Shown in pieces: positions 34,206 to 42,462 of a stretch of DNA of 64,000 bases. The stretch comes from an uncultured Clostridia bacterium. GTDB lineage: Bacteria; Bacillota; Clostridia; Christensenellales; Borkfalkiaceae. Made by a program: the position numbers and the translations under genes. Numbering within the stretch: position 1 is the first letter of the stretch; each line of letters begins with the position of its first letter. The notes under the pieces were generated by a model. It was not told the DNA's origin. It searched no databases and saw nothing but the letters and a program-made list of their open reading frames with translations. The stretch lies in the NCBI GenBank assembly GCA_944338165.1, contig CALVLN010000003.1:124001-188000 (forward strand). The letters are read 5' to 3'.

Positions 34206-35096
34206 ATGACAGGATTCCTCACCGGAACGGCGACGGCGATGGTCACGCCCTTTACCGAAAGCGGCGTCGACTTCAACGCCTTCTCACGCATGATCGAATA
34301 CCAGATCGCAGGCGGAACGGATACGCTCGTTATCCTCGGGACGACGGGCGAACCCGCCACCATGTCCGCGCTTGAGCGGGAAGAAGTCATGCGGTTTTCC
34401 AAAAAAACCATCGGCAGCCGCGCCAGGATCGTCTTCGGCTCGGGCAGCAATTCGACGCAGAACACGGTGGAAGCGAGCAAGCGCGCGGAATCGCTCGGCG
34501 CGGACGGATTGCTCGTCGTGACGCCCTATTACAACAAGTGCACGCAGGACGGCATCGTCCGCCATTATGAGGCCGTCTGCTCCGCCGTGCAGATCCCCGT
34601 CATCTGCTATAACGTGCCCGCGCGCACGGGCGTGAACATCCTGCCCGCAACGATGCAGCGGCTCGCCGAGATCCCCAACATGGCGGGCATCAAGGAGGCG
34701 TGCGGCAATATGGAGCAGATCTGCGAGACGATGCGGCGGATCCGCGGCAAGTGCGATATGTATTCGGGCGACGACAACCTCAACCTCCCCATCCTTGCCA
34801 TCGGCGGCACGGCGCTCATTTCCGTCGCCTCCAACCTCGTACCCAAGGAAGTGAAGGCGATGTACGAGGCGTTTGCCGCGGGCGATCTGGCGCGCGCAAA
34901 TGCGCTGCAGGATGCGCTGCTCCCCCTCATCGACGCCTGCTTTACCGAAGTCAACCCCATTCCCGCCAAGGCGGGCATGCGGATGCTCGGGCTTGACGCG
35001 GGCATCCCGCGCCTTCCCCTGACCGAGCTTTCCGAACCGCATAAGCAGGTCATGCGGGATGCGCTCGCCGCGCTCGGCTATGCCGTCAAGGCATAA
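34206..35096 (+). CDS. dapA: 4-hydroxy-tetrahydrodipicolinate synthase
   Basis: A 296-aa TIM-barrel aldolase condensing aspartate semialdehyde and pyruvate. It shows GTTGEPATMS (GTTGE), the catalytic YNVPARTG (Tyr) and AGIKEACGN, whose Lys forms the Schiff base. Length is normal. AAGGAG precedes the ATG. Second gene of the riboswitch-controlled operon, supplying diaminopimelate and lysine and, in spores, dipicolinate. Confidence 0.97.
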   Translation: MTGFLTGTATAMVTPFTESGVDFNAFSRMIEYQIAGGTDTLVILGTTGEPATMSALEREEVMRFSKKTIGSRARIVFGSGSNSTQNTVEASKRAESLGADGLLVVTPYYNKCTQDGIVRHYEAVCSAVQIPVICYNVPARTGVNILPATMQRLAEIPNMAGIKEACGNMEQICETMRRIRGKCDMYSGDDNLNLPILAIGGTALISVASNLVPKEVKAMYEAFAAGDLARANALQDALLPLIDACFTEVNPIPAKAGMRMLGLDAGIPRLPLTELSEPHKQVMRDALAALGYAVKA

Positions 35097-35108
35097 GGGA
35101 GGCGGAAG

Positions 35109-35861
35109 ATGAACGTTCTTCTCTGCGGCGCCTGCGGCAGGATGGGCAAAAACGTTGCGGATCTCGCCGCGCAGAGCGGCGTCACCGTCGTCTGCGGCGT
35201 AGACGTCCGCCCCGCCCCCATGCCGTTCCCCGTTCACGCCAATTTTTCCGAAGTCAGCGAACGGGCGGACGCCGTCATCGATTTTTCTTCGCCCTCGGGG
35301 CTGGAAAACTGCCTTACCTACTGCGTGGAGCACGGACTTCCCGTCGTGCTTGCCGCCACGGGATACTCCCCGGACGATCTGGCGCGCATTTCAAGGGCGG
35401 CGGAACGCATCCCCGTCTTCCGTACGGGCAATCTCTCGCTCGGGATCAATCTGCTGCAGATGCTCGTCAGAAAAGCGGCGGAAGTTCTGGGCAGCGACTT
35501 TGACGTGGAGATCATAGAACGGCACCACGACAAAAAGAAAGACGCGCCCTCCGGCACGGCGCTCATGCTCGCGGAGAGCGTGAACGAGGGCATGCACGCT
35601 TCGCTCACCCCCGTCTTCGGGCGGCACGGCATGGTCGGCGAGCGGACGAAAACGGAGATCGGCATCCACGCCGTACGCGGCGGCACCATCGTCGGCGAAC
35701 ACGAAGTCATGTTTGCGGGCGAAGACGAGATCCTGACCCTTACCCACTCGGCGCGCAGCCGCAAAGTGTTTGCCGCCGGCGCCCTGAAAGCGGCGCAATG
35801 GCTGCAGGGAAAGGCGCCCGGCGAATACGATATGCACGATCTTCTCCGCGGTGCCCTGTGA
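35109..35861 (+). CDS. dapB: 4-hydroxy-tetrahydrodipicolinate reductase
   Basis: A 250-aa NAD(P)H reductase. The N-terminal nucleotide loop is GACGRMGKNV, and the active-site block EIIERHHDKKKDAPSGTA contains the His-His and Lys residues of the family. It follows dapA by 12 bp and is the last gene of the asd-dapA-dapB operon, ahead of a hairpin shared with the opposing gene. Confidence 0.97.
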   Translation: MNVLLCGACGRMGKNVADLAAQSGVTVVCGVDVRPAPMPFPVHANFSEVSERADAVIDFSSPSGLENCLTYCVEHGLPVVLAATGYSPDDLARISRAAERIPVFRTGNLSLGINLLQMLVRKAAEVLGSDFDVEIIERHHDKKKDAPSGTALMLAESVNEGMHASLTPVFGRHGMVGERTKTEIGIHAVRGGTIVGEHEVMFAGEDEILTLTHSARSRKVFAAGALKAAQWLQGKAPGEYDMHDLLRGAL

Positions 35862-35876
35862 TCTTGAAACGCGTAA

Positions 35877-35904
35877 AAGCGGTGCAGCACACGCTGCACC
35901 GCTT
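35877..35904. terminator. Hairpin between converging dapB and the YlmC-like gene
   Basis: A 12-bp perfect stem (35877-35888 with 35893-35904) with a 4-nt loop. On the minus strand it is followed by TTTTACG; on the plus strand no T run follows, so it fits best as the terminator of the minus-strand gene and a barrier for dapB. Confidence 0.7.
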
Positions 35905-36224
35905 CATTCATATTCCCCGAAATCCCGCCGTTCCCCCTGCCCCTCGCGCGTGGGGAAGCACCGCTCTTTGCCGCGGCGCTGTTCCGCTTTGGGGGCGGTC
36001 CGCACGTCCACGAGGATGACGTCGACGCCGATCTTGCCGATGTTTTTGATGTCGATGAACAGATCCGCCCTGCGGAAATGAAACCCGCGCGAACCGGGAA
36101 CGACGATGCCGAATACGCGGCCCTCCGGGTAGGAAAAAACGACGTCGCTCACCTTGCCCAGGCATTTGCCGTCGCACAGGTTGACGACCTCCTTTTGTTT
36201 GAGCTCCAAAAAACTCGTCTCCAT
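35904..36224 (-). CDS. YlmC/YmxH-family PRC-barrel sporulation protein
   Basis: A 106-aa protein. Residues 1-75 form a PRC-barrel domain with the family pattern KEVVNLCDGKCLGKVSDV, GIVVPGS and IGVDVILVDV; the basic/acidic tail after that is variable. In Bacillus and Clostridia these proteins are SigE-controlled and conserved among spore formers, but the molecular role is not known. A CATACAAT box just 6 nt before the ATG matches the SigE -10 exactly, suggesting a very short or absent leader. Confidence 0.85.
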   Translation of the reverse strand: METSFLELKQKEVVNLCDGKCLGKVSDVVFSYPEGRVFGIVVPGSRGFHFRRADLFIDIKNIGKIGVDVILVDVRTAPKAEQRRGKERCFPTREGQGERRDFGEYE

Positions 36225-36230
36225 ACTCCC

Positions 36231-36259
36231 ATTGTATGCAGCGGCGGGAAAAAGTGTTC
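36231..36259 (-). promoter_or_regulatory. Candidate SigE promoter of the YlmC-like gene
   Basis: On the minus strand GAACACT, 14 bp, CATACAAT, the last being a perfect SigE -10. The -35 matches at five of seven positions, so this is a moderate call; the gene family is known to be SigE-controlled. Confidence 0.5.
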
Positions 36260-36319
36260 CTCCTCCCCGTTTTTCAGAGAAATTCCAAGATGCTTGGAGC
36301 GATTTTCACCGATTTGCTC

Positions 36320-36348
36320 TTTTCAAACGCTCCCGCTTGCCGTATAAT
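36320..36348 (+). promoter_or_regulatory. Candidate promoter of the XRE membrane regulator
   Basis: TATAAT at 36343-36348 lies 41 bp before the ATG. The region 17 bp upstream (TTTTCA-like) is a weak -35. Confidence 0.5.
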
Positions 36349-36389
36349 AAAGGTACCGATCGGCACTACTTAGCAACTCGGAGGTAACC

Positions 36390-37781
36390 ATGAAAACAGA
36401 AATCGGCGATTTTCTCGCCGCACTCAGAAAATCCAAAGGCTACACGCAGCAGGAATCCGCGGAACTGCTCGGCGTCTCCAACAAGACGGTGAGCAGCTGG
36501 GAAACGGGCGCATCCTGCCCGGATATCTCCATGCTGCCGGCACTCGCCGAACTTTACGGCGTCACCTGCGACGAGATCGTGCGCGGACAGCGCATCCCGC
36601 AGGAGATCGACCCCGCAAAGGGCGAACGCGTACGCAGGAAAGCGCTTTCCCGCCTGCTTGAACAAAACCGCATGATGGAAACGCTTTCGGCGTGGATCGC
36701 CGCGGCGCTCATCGCGGTCGCGTGCATCATAGCGCTTCTGGTCGCCTTTACGGCGTCTCTCTCCCTCCTCGGCTTCGGGCTCGGGTGCATCTTCCTCATC
36801 GCAGCCGTCGCGACGAGCGCGATCATCACGCAGAGGCTGCGCTTCTCCGTGGGAGAAAGTGCGGAATATGAGGAAGTCATGTACTTTTTGCGCGGCGCGG
36901 ACAGAACGAACTTCCTCGTCACGGCAGCCGCATTCTCCGCCTTCCTCTTCCTGCTTCCCCTGGCTTTTTTTCCGCATGAAGCGCCCTACATCTACACCGT
37001 GCTTTACTTCTCGCTCCCGCTCGCGATCCTCGGCGTGCTCCTCGGCTACGCCGTCCTTTATCCCTGCTTCCTGCGCGGCCACGGCAAACGGGAAGCGGAT
37101 GAGGGGTACATGCGCAAAAAATGGTGGCGCTACCGCCATGTCATGCTTATGTTCTTTACGCCGTTTCTCGTCGCCGCCGTCGTCTGCGGCGGCGGTCTGC
37201 TCGGCATTGTCTTCAATCAGGATGAAGCCTATGTGCGGAGCTTCCACTATGCTTCCGTCGAGTTGTTTTTGGCGGAAGCGGAACACGGAGGCCCCTTTGA
37301 CGACTATGCCTATACGATCACGGAAGAGCGCCCCGTCGAGGGAAGAGACGGAATATACGAAGCCGACTGCCTCTTCCCCGATTTCCCCGAAGAATACCGC
37401 AGCGTATACCGCGTGCGGGACACGGACGAAGGCACGATCGTGACGGTATCAAAATACGAATATCCCGTCAATGGCGGTGAGACGGAAGACGTCCTCACGT
37501 TCTATACCTTCTCCCCGGAGATGCAGGGGACCATCGTCGCATTCGTCCTGGAATGGACGGAAGAAGGCGAGACCCCGGTCGGCGCCGATTTCCTATTCGA
37601 AACGCCTACCAAGCTCGGACTGCGCCTCGTCCTCTTCGTGCTGATCTGTTCCGCCGCCTCGGGGTACCTCGTCTCTCTCCCCGTCCTCATCCCCCTCTAT
37701 CTGAAAAAACGCCGCGAATTGGACGCAGCGCTCGCCGAAACAAAAAAAGAGGTACAAACGCAACCGGAAAGCCCCGCATGA
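36390..37781 (+). CDS. Membrane-anchored XRE-family transcriptional regulator
   Basis: A 463-aa fusion. Residues 1-65 are a Cro/CI-type helix-turn-helix (FLAALRKSKGYTQQESAELLGVSNKTVSSWETGASCPDI). Residues 95-280 have five membrane segments, then about 120 mostly acidic residues predicted outside the cell (HYASVELFLAEAEH to EWTEEGETPV), then a sixth span near 420-445 and a cytoplasmic tail. This suggests a one-component sensor that binds DNA while sitting in the membrane. GGAGG precedes the ATG. It is monocistronic; its stop codon lies in the loop of its own terminator. Signal and target genes are unknown. Confidence 0.87.
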   Translation: MKTEIGDFLAALRKSKGYTQQESAELLGVSNKTVSSWETGASCPDISMLPALAELYGVTCDEIVRGQRIPQEIDPAKGERVRRKALSRLLEQNRMMETLSAWIAAALIAVACIIALLVAFTASLSLLGFGLGCIFLIAAVATSAIITQRLRFSVGESAEYEEVMYFLRGADRTNFLVTAAAFSAFLFLLPLAFFPHEAPYIYTVLYFSLPLAILGVLLGYAVLYPCFLRGHGKREADEGYMRKKWWRYRHVMLMFFTPFLVAAVVCGGGLLGIVFNQDEAYVRSFHYASVELFLAEAEHGGPFDDYAYTITEERPVEGRDGIYEADCLFPDFPEEYRSVYRVRDTDEGTIVTVSKYEYPVNGGETEDVLTFYTFSPEMQGTIVAFVLEWTEEGETPVGADFLFETPTKLGLRLVLFVLICSAASGYLVSLPVLIPLYLKKRRELDAALAETKKEVQTQPESPA

Positions 37782-37791
37782 TGCGGGGCTT
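37769..37791 (+). terminator. Terminator shared by the XRE gene and sigG
   Basis: A 10-bp perfect stem (37769-37778 with 37782-37791) with a 3-nt loop that is exactly the TGA stop codon of the XRE gene. Plus-strand downstream sequence is T-rich (CTTTCTGCTT). Confidence 0.75.
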
Positions 37792-37799
37792 CTTTCTGC

Positions 37800-38579
37800 T
37801 TATTCGTCGCCCGAAATGTCGCGGCGGATGCTGTTGATGGCGTTCTTTTCCAGTCGGGAGACCTGCGCCTGCGAAATGCCGACTTCCGCGGAGATCTCCG
37901 TCTGCGTCTTTCCTTCAAAATAGCGCAGAAGAAGGATCTTGCGTTCGCGTTCGGGCAGCAGCGCCATCGCCTGGCGCAGGGCGACGCGCTCCGTCCAGAT
38001 CTCGTCGCTCTGGCTCTCGTCGGCGAGCTGATCCATGAGCTGCAGCGTATCGCCTGATTTGTTATAGACGGGATCGTAAATGGAGACGGGATCGGAGATC
38101 GCGTCGAGCGCGTATACGACTTCCCGTTCCCTGACCTGCATTGCCTCGGCGATCTTGCCGATGGTCGCCTCCTCGTCCCGTTCCTCGAGTTTTTCCCGCA
38201 CCTTCAGGATCTGATAGGCGGTATCGCGGATGGAACGGGAGACGCGCAGCGAATTGCCGTCGCGCAGGTAGCGCTTGATCTCCCCCAGGATCATGGGCAC
38301 CGCGTAGGTGGAAAACCGCACGCGGAAGGCGGGATCGAAATGGTCGATCGCCTTGATGAGCCCGACGCAGCCCGCCTGGAAGACGTCGTCCGCGTTGGCG
38401 TTTTTTGCCCAGAACCGCTTGACGAGGGAGAGCACGAGGCGCATGTTGCCGACGATGAACTTCTCCCGCGCGGCCTTATCGCCCGCCTTGAGCGCCGCCA
38501 TCAGCCGTTCGTTCTCCTCATTGGAAAGGCGCGGAAGCCCCGCCGTATCCACCCCGCAAATGACCACCTTCTGCAGCAC
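37800..38579 (-). CDS. sigG: RNA polymerase sigma factor SigG (late forespore)
   Basis: A 259-aa sigma-70 factor. The N-terminus VVICGVDTAGLPRLSNEE is diagnostic for SigG, region 2 contains GLIKAIDHFDPAFRVRFSTYAVPMILGEIKRYLRD, and region 4 ends with TQTEISAEVGISQAQVSRLEK. It directs late forespore transcription after engulfment. It uses a GTG start with GGAGG 6 nt upstream. It follows sigE in the same orientation as in B. subtilis, and has its own forespore-type promoter candidate. Confidence 0.97.
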   Translation of the reverse strand: MLQKVVICGVDTAGLPRLSNEENERLMAALKAGDKAAREKFIVGNMRLVLSLVKRFWAKNANADDVFQAGCVGLIKAIDHFDPAFRVRFSTYAVPMILGEIKRYLRDGNSLRVSRSIRDTAYQILKVREKLEERDEEATIGKIAEAMQVREREVVYALDAISDPVSIYDPVYNKSGDTLQLMDQLADESQSDEIWTERVALRQAMALLPERERKILLLRYFEGKTQTEISAEVGISQAQVSRLEKNAINSIRRDISGDE

Positions 38580-38612
38580 ACTTCACCTCCCCGCCGCCGT
38601 GCGGCTTACCCG

Positions 38613-38641
38613 AAGTATGTACAGAGAAGGGATTTTTATGC
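38613..38641 (-). promoter_or_regulatory. Candidate SigF/SigG promoter of sigG
   Basis: On the minus strand GCATA (38637-38641), 17 bp, CATACTT (38613-38619). The forespore consensus is roughly GHATR and CATNNTA; only the final base of the -10 differs. In B. subtilis sigG is read by SigF and SigG. Confidence 0.55.
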
Positions 38642-38645
38642 GGGA

Positions 38646-39356
38646 TCAAACGAGACCGTTGATCTCCTTTTTCAGGCGCTCGATGATCTTTTTTTCCAAG
38701 CGCGAGATATAGCTCTGCGAGATGCCGAGGCGATCGGCGACGTCTTTTTGCGTCATCTCCTCCCCGCCGCCCAATCCGAAGCGCATGTACATGATCTTGC
38801 GCTCGCGCTCGGGAAGGCGGCAGAGCGCCTCCTTTAACAGTTCCTTTTCCACGCTGCTCTCCACGCCGCCGTAAACCGTCTCCGTATCCGTGCCCAGAAT
38901 GTCCGAGAGCAGCAATTCGTTGCCCTCGAAGTCGGTGTTGAGCGGCTCGTCAAAGGAAACTTCGCTTTTCAGCTTGACCGTACGGCGCAGATACATCAGG
39001 ATCTCGTTTTCGATGCAGCGGGAAGCATACGTCGCCAGTTTGATGTTCTTGTCCGTGCGGAAGGAATTGATCGCTTTGATGAGCCCGATGGTCCCGATGG
39101 AGATGAGATCGTCCGGCTCCACGCCCGTATTGTCGAACTTGCGGGAAATATAGACGACCAGCCGCAGATTGTGTTCGATCAGGCTCGCCTTGACCGCCTC
39201 CACGTCTTCGCCCGCCGTGAGCTTGCGCAGATCCTCCGCCTCCTCTTCGGGCGAGAGCGGCAACGGGAGCGCCTCGCTCCCGCAGAGATAATGCAATACG
39301 TTTTCGCTTCCCTTTATCTTCTGCAAGAGCGTCTTCAGCAAACACGCGACTCCCAT
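38646..39356 (-). CDS. sigE: RNA polymerase sigma factor SigE precursor (mother cell)
   Basis: A 236-aa pro-sigma factor. The pro-sequence precedes the conserved [10 protein letters not shown] at residue 26 and is slightly shorter than in B. subtilis. The body is very close to Sig[17 protein letters not shown] core, [37 protein letters not shown], and the C-terminal [21 protein letters not shown]. It is activated by SpoIIGA cleavage and drives early mother-cell genes such as spoIVA. Its start is 1 bp after the spoIIGA stop, so translation is coupled. Confidence 0.98.
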   Translation of the reverse strand: MGVACLLKTLLQKIKGSENVLHYLCGSEALPLPLSPEEEAEDLRKLTAGEDVEAVKASLIEHNLRLVVYISRKFDNTGVEPDDLISIGTIGLIKAINSFRTDKNIKLATYASRCIENEILMYLRRTVKLKSEVSFDEPLNTDFEGNELLLSDILGTDTETVYGGVESSVEKELLKEALCRLPERERKIMYMRFGLGGGEEMTQKDVADRLGISQSYISRLEKKIIERLKKEINGLV

Positions 39357-39357
39357 A

Positions 39358-40152
39358 TCAGGCCTCCGTCCATGCGCTATGTATGATCATCTGCACCTTC
39401 CCCGGGACGTATGCCGCCGCAAACAGCGCCCCGCGCTTTACGCGTGTACGTTTTCCCGCGCGCAGCGCGACCTCCTCGCAGCGGAACACGGGCACTTCCC
39501 GCGTGCCGTGCACGGTGGAAATTACGATACGCCCGACGGGCGCGTCTCCTTCCCGGAAGAGCAGAAGCGCTGCCGCCGGCGCGAGCACGGATACCGGCTC
39601 TCCGTGAAAAAAAAGCAGGTTCCCCGTATCTGCAAGCCCCTTCCAGCGGAACGTCCTGCCGCGATGGCGGAGCGTGCAGGCGACGGTATGCCGCGCCGCG
39701 TGCACGAAGCGATACAGCCTTCCGATCAGCGCCCGCACGAAGAGGAAAAAGAAAAGCGCCGCGCACAGGACGATCGCCGCCGGCGCACGGACGACGAGAA
39801 AGCCTTCCCCCGCCGCATATTCCGCCCCGGACAGCGTGTAAAACGCCGTCAGCGCGCCGCCCAGCGCAAAGGTGAGAAAAAAGAAAACGGCGATACAGCC
39901 AAGCGTAGTTTTTGCATCCCCCCTGACGACGATGAGCGCGAGCAGCGCCCCCGAAAGCAGCTTCACCGTCCAGGCGGCCGCCGCGGGCAGGGAAACGAGC
40001 GGGAAAAGCACCGCAAACGCTCCGCCTGCCGCCGCAGAGAGAAGGATGCGCCGGGCGCTCGTCCTGCCGCGCACGCATTTGACCGAGAGATAGGCGAGCG
40101 CGCCGTCCAAAAGGGCGTTTTCCGCAAAGGCAAATTCCACGTAAACGACCAT
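39358..40152 (-). CDS. spoIIGA: Sporulation sigma-E factor-processing peptidase SpoIIGA
   Basis: A 264-aa protein. The N-terminal half has five membrane segments beginning [22 protein letters not shown]; the cytoplasmic half is an aspartic-protease-like domain with the catalytic motif GLADTGN near residue 168. It cleaves pro-SigE in the mother cell once triggered by SpoIIR. The start at 40152 has GGAG 8 nt upstream and lies just after a TATAAT box. The in-frame extension to 40281 overlaps the tsaD terminator and is rejected. First gene of the spoIIG operon. Confidence 0.93.
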   Translation of the reverse strand: MVVYVEFAFAENALLDGALAYLSVKCVRGRTSARRILLSAAAGGAFAVLFPLVSLPAAAAWTVKLLSGALLALIVVRGDAKTTLGCIAVFFFLTFALGGALTAFYTLSGAEYAAGEGFLVVRAPAAIVLCAALFFFLFVRALIGRLYRFVHAARHTVACTLRHRGRTFRWKGLADTGNLLFFHGEPVSVLAPAAALLLFREGDAPVGRIVISTVHGTREVPVFRCEEVALRAGKRTRVKRGALFAAAYVPGKVQMIIHSAWTEA

Positions 40153-40173
40153 ACCACCTGCTCCGTATCCGCC

Positions 40174-40179
40174 ATTATA
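40174..40179 (-). promoter_or_regulatory. -10 element of the spoIIG promoter
   Basis: TATAAT on the minus strand, 22 bp before the spoIIGA start. No -35 lies at the usual 17-bp spacing, as expected for a Spo0A-activated SigA promoter such as spoIIG. Confidence 0.6.
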
Positions 40180-40196
40180 AAGGCAAACGAGGCAGG

Positions 40197-40224
40197 AAAA
40201 AAAGCATATCCCGTCGGGATATGC
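40197..40224 (-). terminator. Terminator of tsaD
   Basis: A 9-bp stem (40204-40212 with 40216-40224), 3-nt loop, then T7 on the minus strand, 20 bp after the tsaD stop. Confidence 0.9.
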
Positions 40225-40238
40225 CGAATCGTGTCGAA
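40222..40238 (+). promoter_or_regulatory. Tandem Spo0A boxes upstream of spoIIGA
   Basis: TGCCGAA (40222-40228) and TGTCGAA (40232-40238) both match the 0A-box consensus TGNCGAA, in the same direction and offset by 10 bp, which is the arrangement of known Spo0A dimer sites. They lie at about -55 to -71 from the predicted spoIIG start site. Confidence 0.6.
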
Positions 40239-40243
40239 ATTGC

Positions 40244-41287
40244 TTAGCGCACCCCGCCCAGCGGGATGCTCGCGCAGGCATTCAGCGAAAGCGGTGAAAA
40301 GTTGCCCGCACGGTATTGCACCAGCCCTTCCGCAGCGATCATCGCCGCGTTGTCCGTGCAATGTTTTTTGCTCGGGAGCACCAGACGCAGGCCCGCCTTC
40401 CGGCACGCTTCCGCGAGCGCCGCGCGCAGGTATCCGTTGGCGACCACGCCGCCGCCCGCCGTAACCGTCTTTACGCCCGTCTCCAGCGCGCCCTCCACCG
40501 TCTTTTCCACGAGGATGTCGACGGCGGCATGCTGGAACGAGCAGGCGACGTCGGCGCGGCTCCAGGCCTCCCGTTTCTGTTCCTTGGTATGGCAATAGTT
40601 GATGACCGCGGTCTTCAGTCCGCTGTAAGAAAAGCGATAGCCCCCTTCGCCCTTGAGCATCTTCGGGAGCGGGATACGGTTTTCCCCTTCCCGCGCGAGC
40701 GCCTCGATGTGCGGGCCGCCCGGATACGGGAGCGAGAGCACGCGCGCGACCTTGTCGAACGCTTCCCCCGCCGCGTCGTCCAGCGTGCTGCCGAGAACGC
40801 GGAACTGCGTCTCCGTGACGGTATGGATGACCGCCGTATGCCCGCCGCTCGCGAGCAGCGTCACAAACGGCGGCTGCAGCGATTCGTCCTCGAGATAGGA
40901 CGCGGCGAGATGCCCGCGGATATGGTCAACACCGATGAGCGGGATCCCGAGCGCATACGAAAGCCCTTTGGCAAAGGAAAGCCCGACGAGCAGCGCGCCC
41001 AGAAGCCCCGCGCCGTACGTGACGGCAACGGCATCCAATTCCTCTTTTTCCACGCCCGCCGTCTCCAGCGCCCGCCGAACGACCTGCCCGACGGCATCGG
41101 TGTGTGCGCGCGAGGCGATCTCGGGCACGACGCCTCCGTAAAGCGCCTGAACGTCGGCGGAGGACGCGATCTCGTCGGAAAGGAGCGTTCTGCCGCGGAT
41201 GACGGCGGCGGCGGTCTCGTCGCAGGAGGATTCGATGCCGAGGATGAGCGGCCGCTCTTTGCGCCGGGCGGGAAGTATCGTCTTCAT
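40244..41287 (-). CDS. tsaD: tRNA N6-adenosine threonylcarbamoyltransferase
   Basis: A 347-aa ASKHA-fold enzyme transferring threonylcarbamoyl to A37 of ANN-reading tRNAs, with TsaB and TsaE. Motifs: LGIESSCDETAAAV, the metal-binding VDHIRGHLAA (two His), ASGGHTAV, GEAFDKVARVL and GGGVVANGYLR. One family residue differs: the usual T-x-GPGL reads YGAGL. It follows prfB by 3 bp, in the secA-prfB-tsaD run. Confidence 0.97.
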   Translation of the reverse strand: MKTILPARRKERPLILGIESSCDETAAAVIRGRTLLSDEIASSADVQALYGGVVPEIASRAHTDAVGQVVRRALETAGVEKEELDAVAVTYGAGLLGALLVGLSFAKGLSYALGIPLIGVDHIRGHLAASYLEDESLQPPFVTLLASGGHTAVIHTVTETQFRVLGSTLDDAAGEAFDKVARVLSLPYPGGPHIEALAREGENRIPLPKMLKGEGGYRFSYSGLKTAVINYCHTKEQKREAWSRADVACSFQHAAVDILVEKTVEGALETGVKTVTAGGGVVANGYLRAALAEACRKAGLRLVLPSKKHCTDNAAMIAAEGLVQYRAGNFSPLSLNACASIPLGGVR

Positions 41288-41290
41288 AGA

Positions 41291-42388
41291 TCAGCTCTGT
41301 TTGAGATAGGCGGTGATGAATCCCTGGATCTCGCCGTCCATGACGGCCTGGATATCGCCCATCTCATACCCCGTCCGGTGGTCTTTTGCGAGCGTATAGG
41401 GGCAGAACACGTAGGAGCGGATCTGCGAACCCCATTCGATCTTCTTTGCCTCGCCTTTCAGCGCGGCTTCTTCTGCCATGCGCTGCTCGATCTGCCGCTC
41501 CAACAGCTTGCTGCGCAGATATTTGAACGCCATTTCCTTGTTCTGGAGCTGCGAACGCTCGTTCTGGCACGTGACCACGATGCCCGTGGGGAAGTGCGTG
41601 ATGCGGATGGCGGTCTCCGTCTTGTTGACCTTCTGGCCGCCCGCGCCCGAAGAACGGTATACGTCGATGCGGATATCCTCATCCCGGATGACGACCTCGT
41701 CGTCATCCTCGACTTCCGGCATGACCTCGACGGAAGCAAAGGAGGTCTGGCGGCGCTTATTGGCGTCAAACGGGGAAATGCGCACCAGGCGGTGCACGCC
41801 GATCTCCGCCTTCAGATACCCGTAGGCGTTCTCCCCTTCCACCTTGAAATCCACCGATTTCAGCCCCGCGCCGTCGCCGGCGAGGCGGTCGATCTCCGTG
41901 ACTTTAAACCCGTTCGTTTCCGCATAACGGCAATACATGCGGTAGAGCATCTGGCACCAGTCGCACGCTTCCGTGCCGCCCGCGCCCGCATGCAGGGACA
42001 TGAGCGCGTTGGAAGAATCGTACTTGCCGCGCAGGAGCGCGCGGATGCGCGCGGCGTCGATGTCCTTGCCCGCCTTGTCGAGAAGCTTGTCGAGTTCGGG
42101 GATGAGGTCCTCTTCCTCCGTCTCTTCGATGAGGTCGATGATCTCGCTCGCATCGTCAAGTTCCTTTTTGCTCGCCTCGTACGCGGAGATCTTGCTCTCG
42201 TTGGATGCGATCTCGCGGGCGATCTTTGCCGAGCGCTCGAGATCCTGCCACACTTCGGGCTGCTGCTGCTCCTCTTTGAGCTTGGCGACTTCCGCGACGC
42301 GGCGGTCGATGTCGAGCGCGTATTTCACTTCGCCGAGCGTCTCCTCGAGCGATTTGATCTTAAGTCTGTAATCGTCTGCTTTGAACAT
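41291..42388 (-). CDS. prfB: Peptide chain release factor 2
   Basis: A 365-aa release factor for UGA and UAA stops. The tripeptide SPF in HRLVRISPFDANKRRQTSF identifies RF2, and GGQ appears in SSGAGGQKVNKTETA. The protein is encoded in one continuous frame from MFKADDYRLK; the in-frame UGA and programmed +1 shift found near codon 25 in most bacteria are absent (the region encodes GEVKYALDIDRRV). An AGAGGAG ribosome binding site precedes the ATG. Confidence 0.97.
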   Translation of the reverse strand: MFKADDYRLKIKSLEETLGEVKYALDIDRRVAEVAKLKEEQQQPEVWQDLERSAKIAREIASNESKISAYEASKKELDDASEIIDLIEETEEEDLIPELDKLLDKAGKDIDAARIRALLRGKYDSSNALMSLHAGAGGTEACDWCQMLYRMYCRYAETNGFKVTEIDRLAGDGAGLKSVDFKVEGENAYGYLKAEIGVHRLVRISPFDANKRRQTSFASVEVMPEVEDDDEVVIRDEDIRIDVYRSSGAGGQKVNKTETAIRITHFPTGIVVTCQNERSQLQNKEMAFKYLRSKLLERQIEQRMAEEAALKGEAKKIEWGSQIRSYVFCPYTLAKDHRTGYEMGDIQAVMDGEIQGFITAYLKQS

Positions 42389-42410
42389 GGATCTGCTCCT
42401 CTTTTCGCGT

Positions 42411-42438
42411 CAAAATCTCCGAGCGGACACTCGGAGAT
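42411..42438 (-). terminator. Terminator between secA and prfB
   Basis: A 9-bp stem (42415-42423 with 42430-42438) followed on the minus strand by only four T, so it may be leaky and allow read-through into prfB-tsaD. Confidence 0.65.
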
Positions 42439-42462
42439 CTGACTGAAAGGCCTTGCCGCGGC

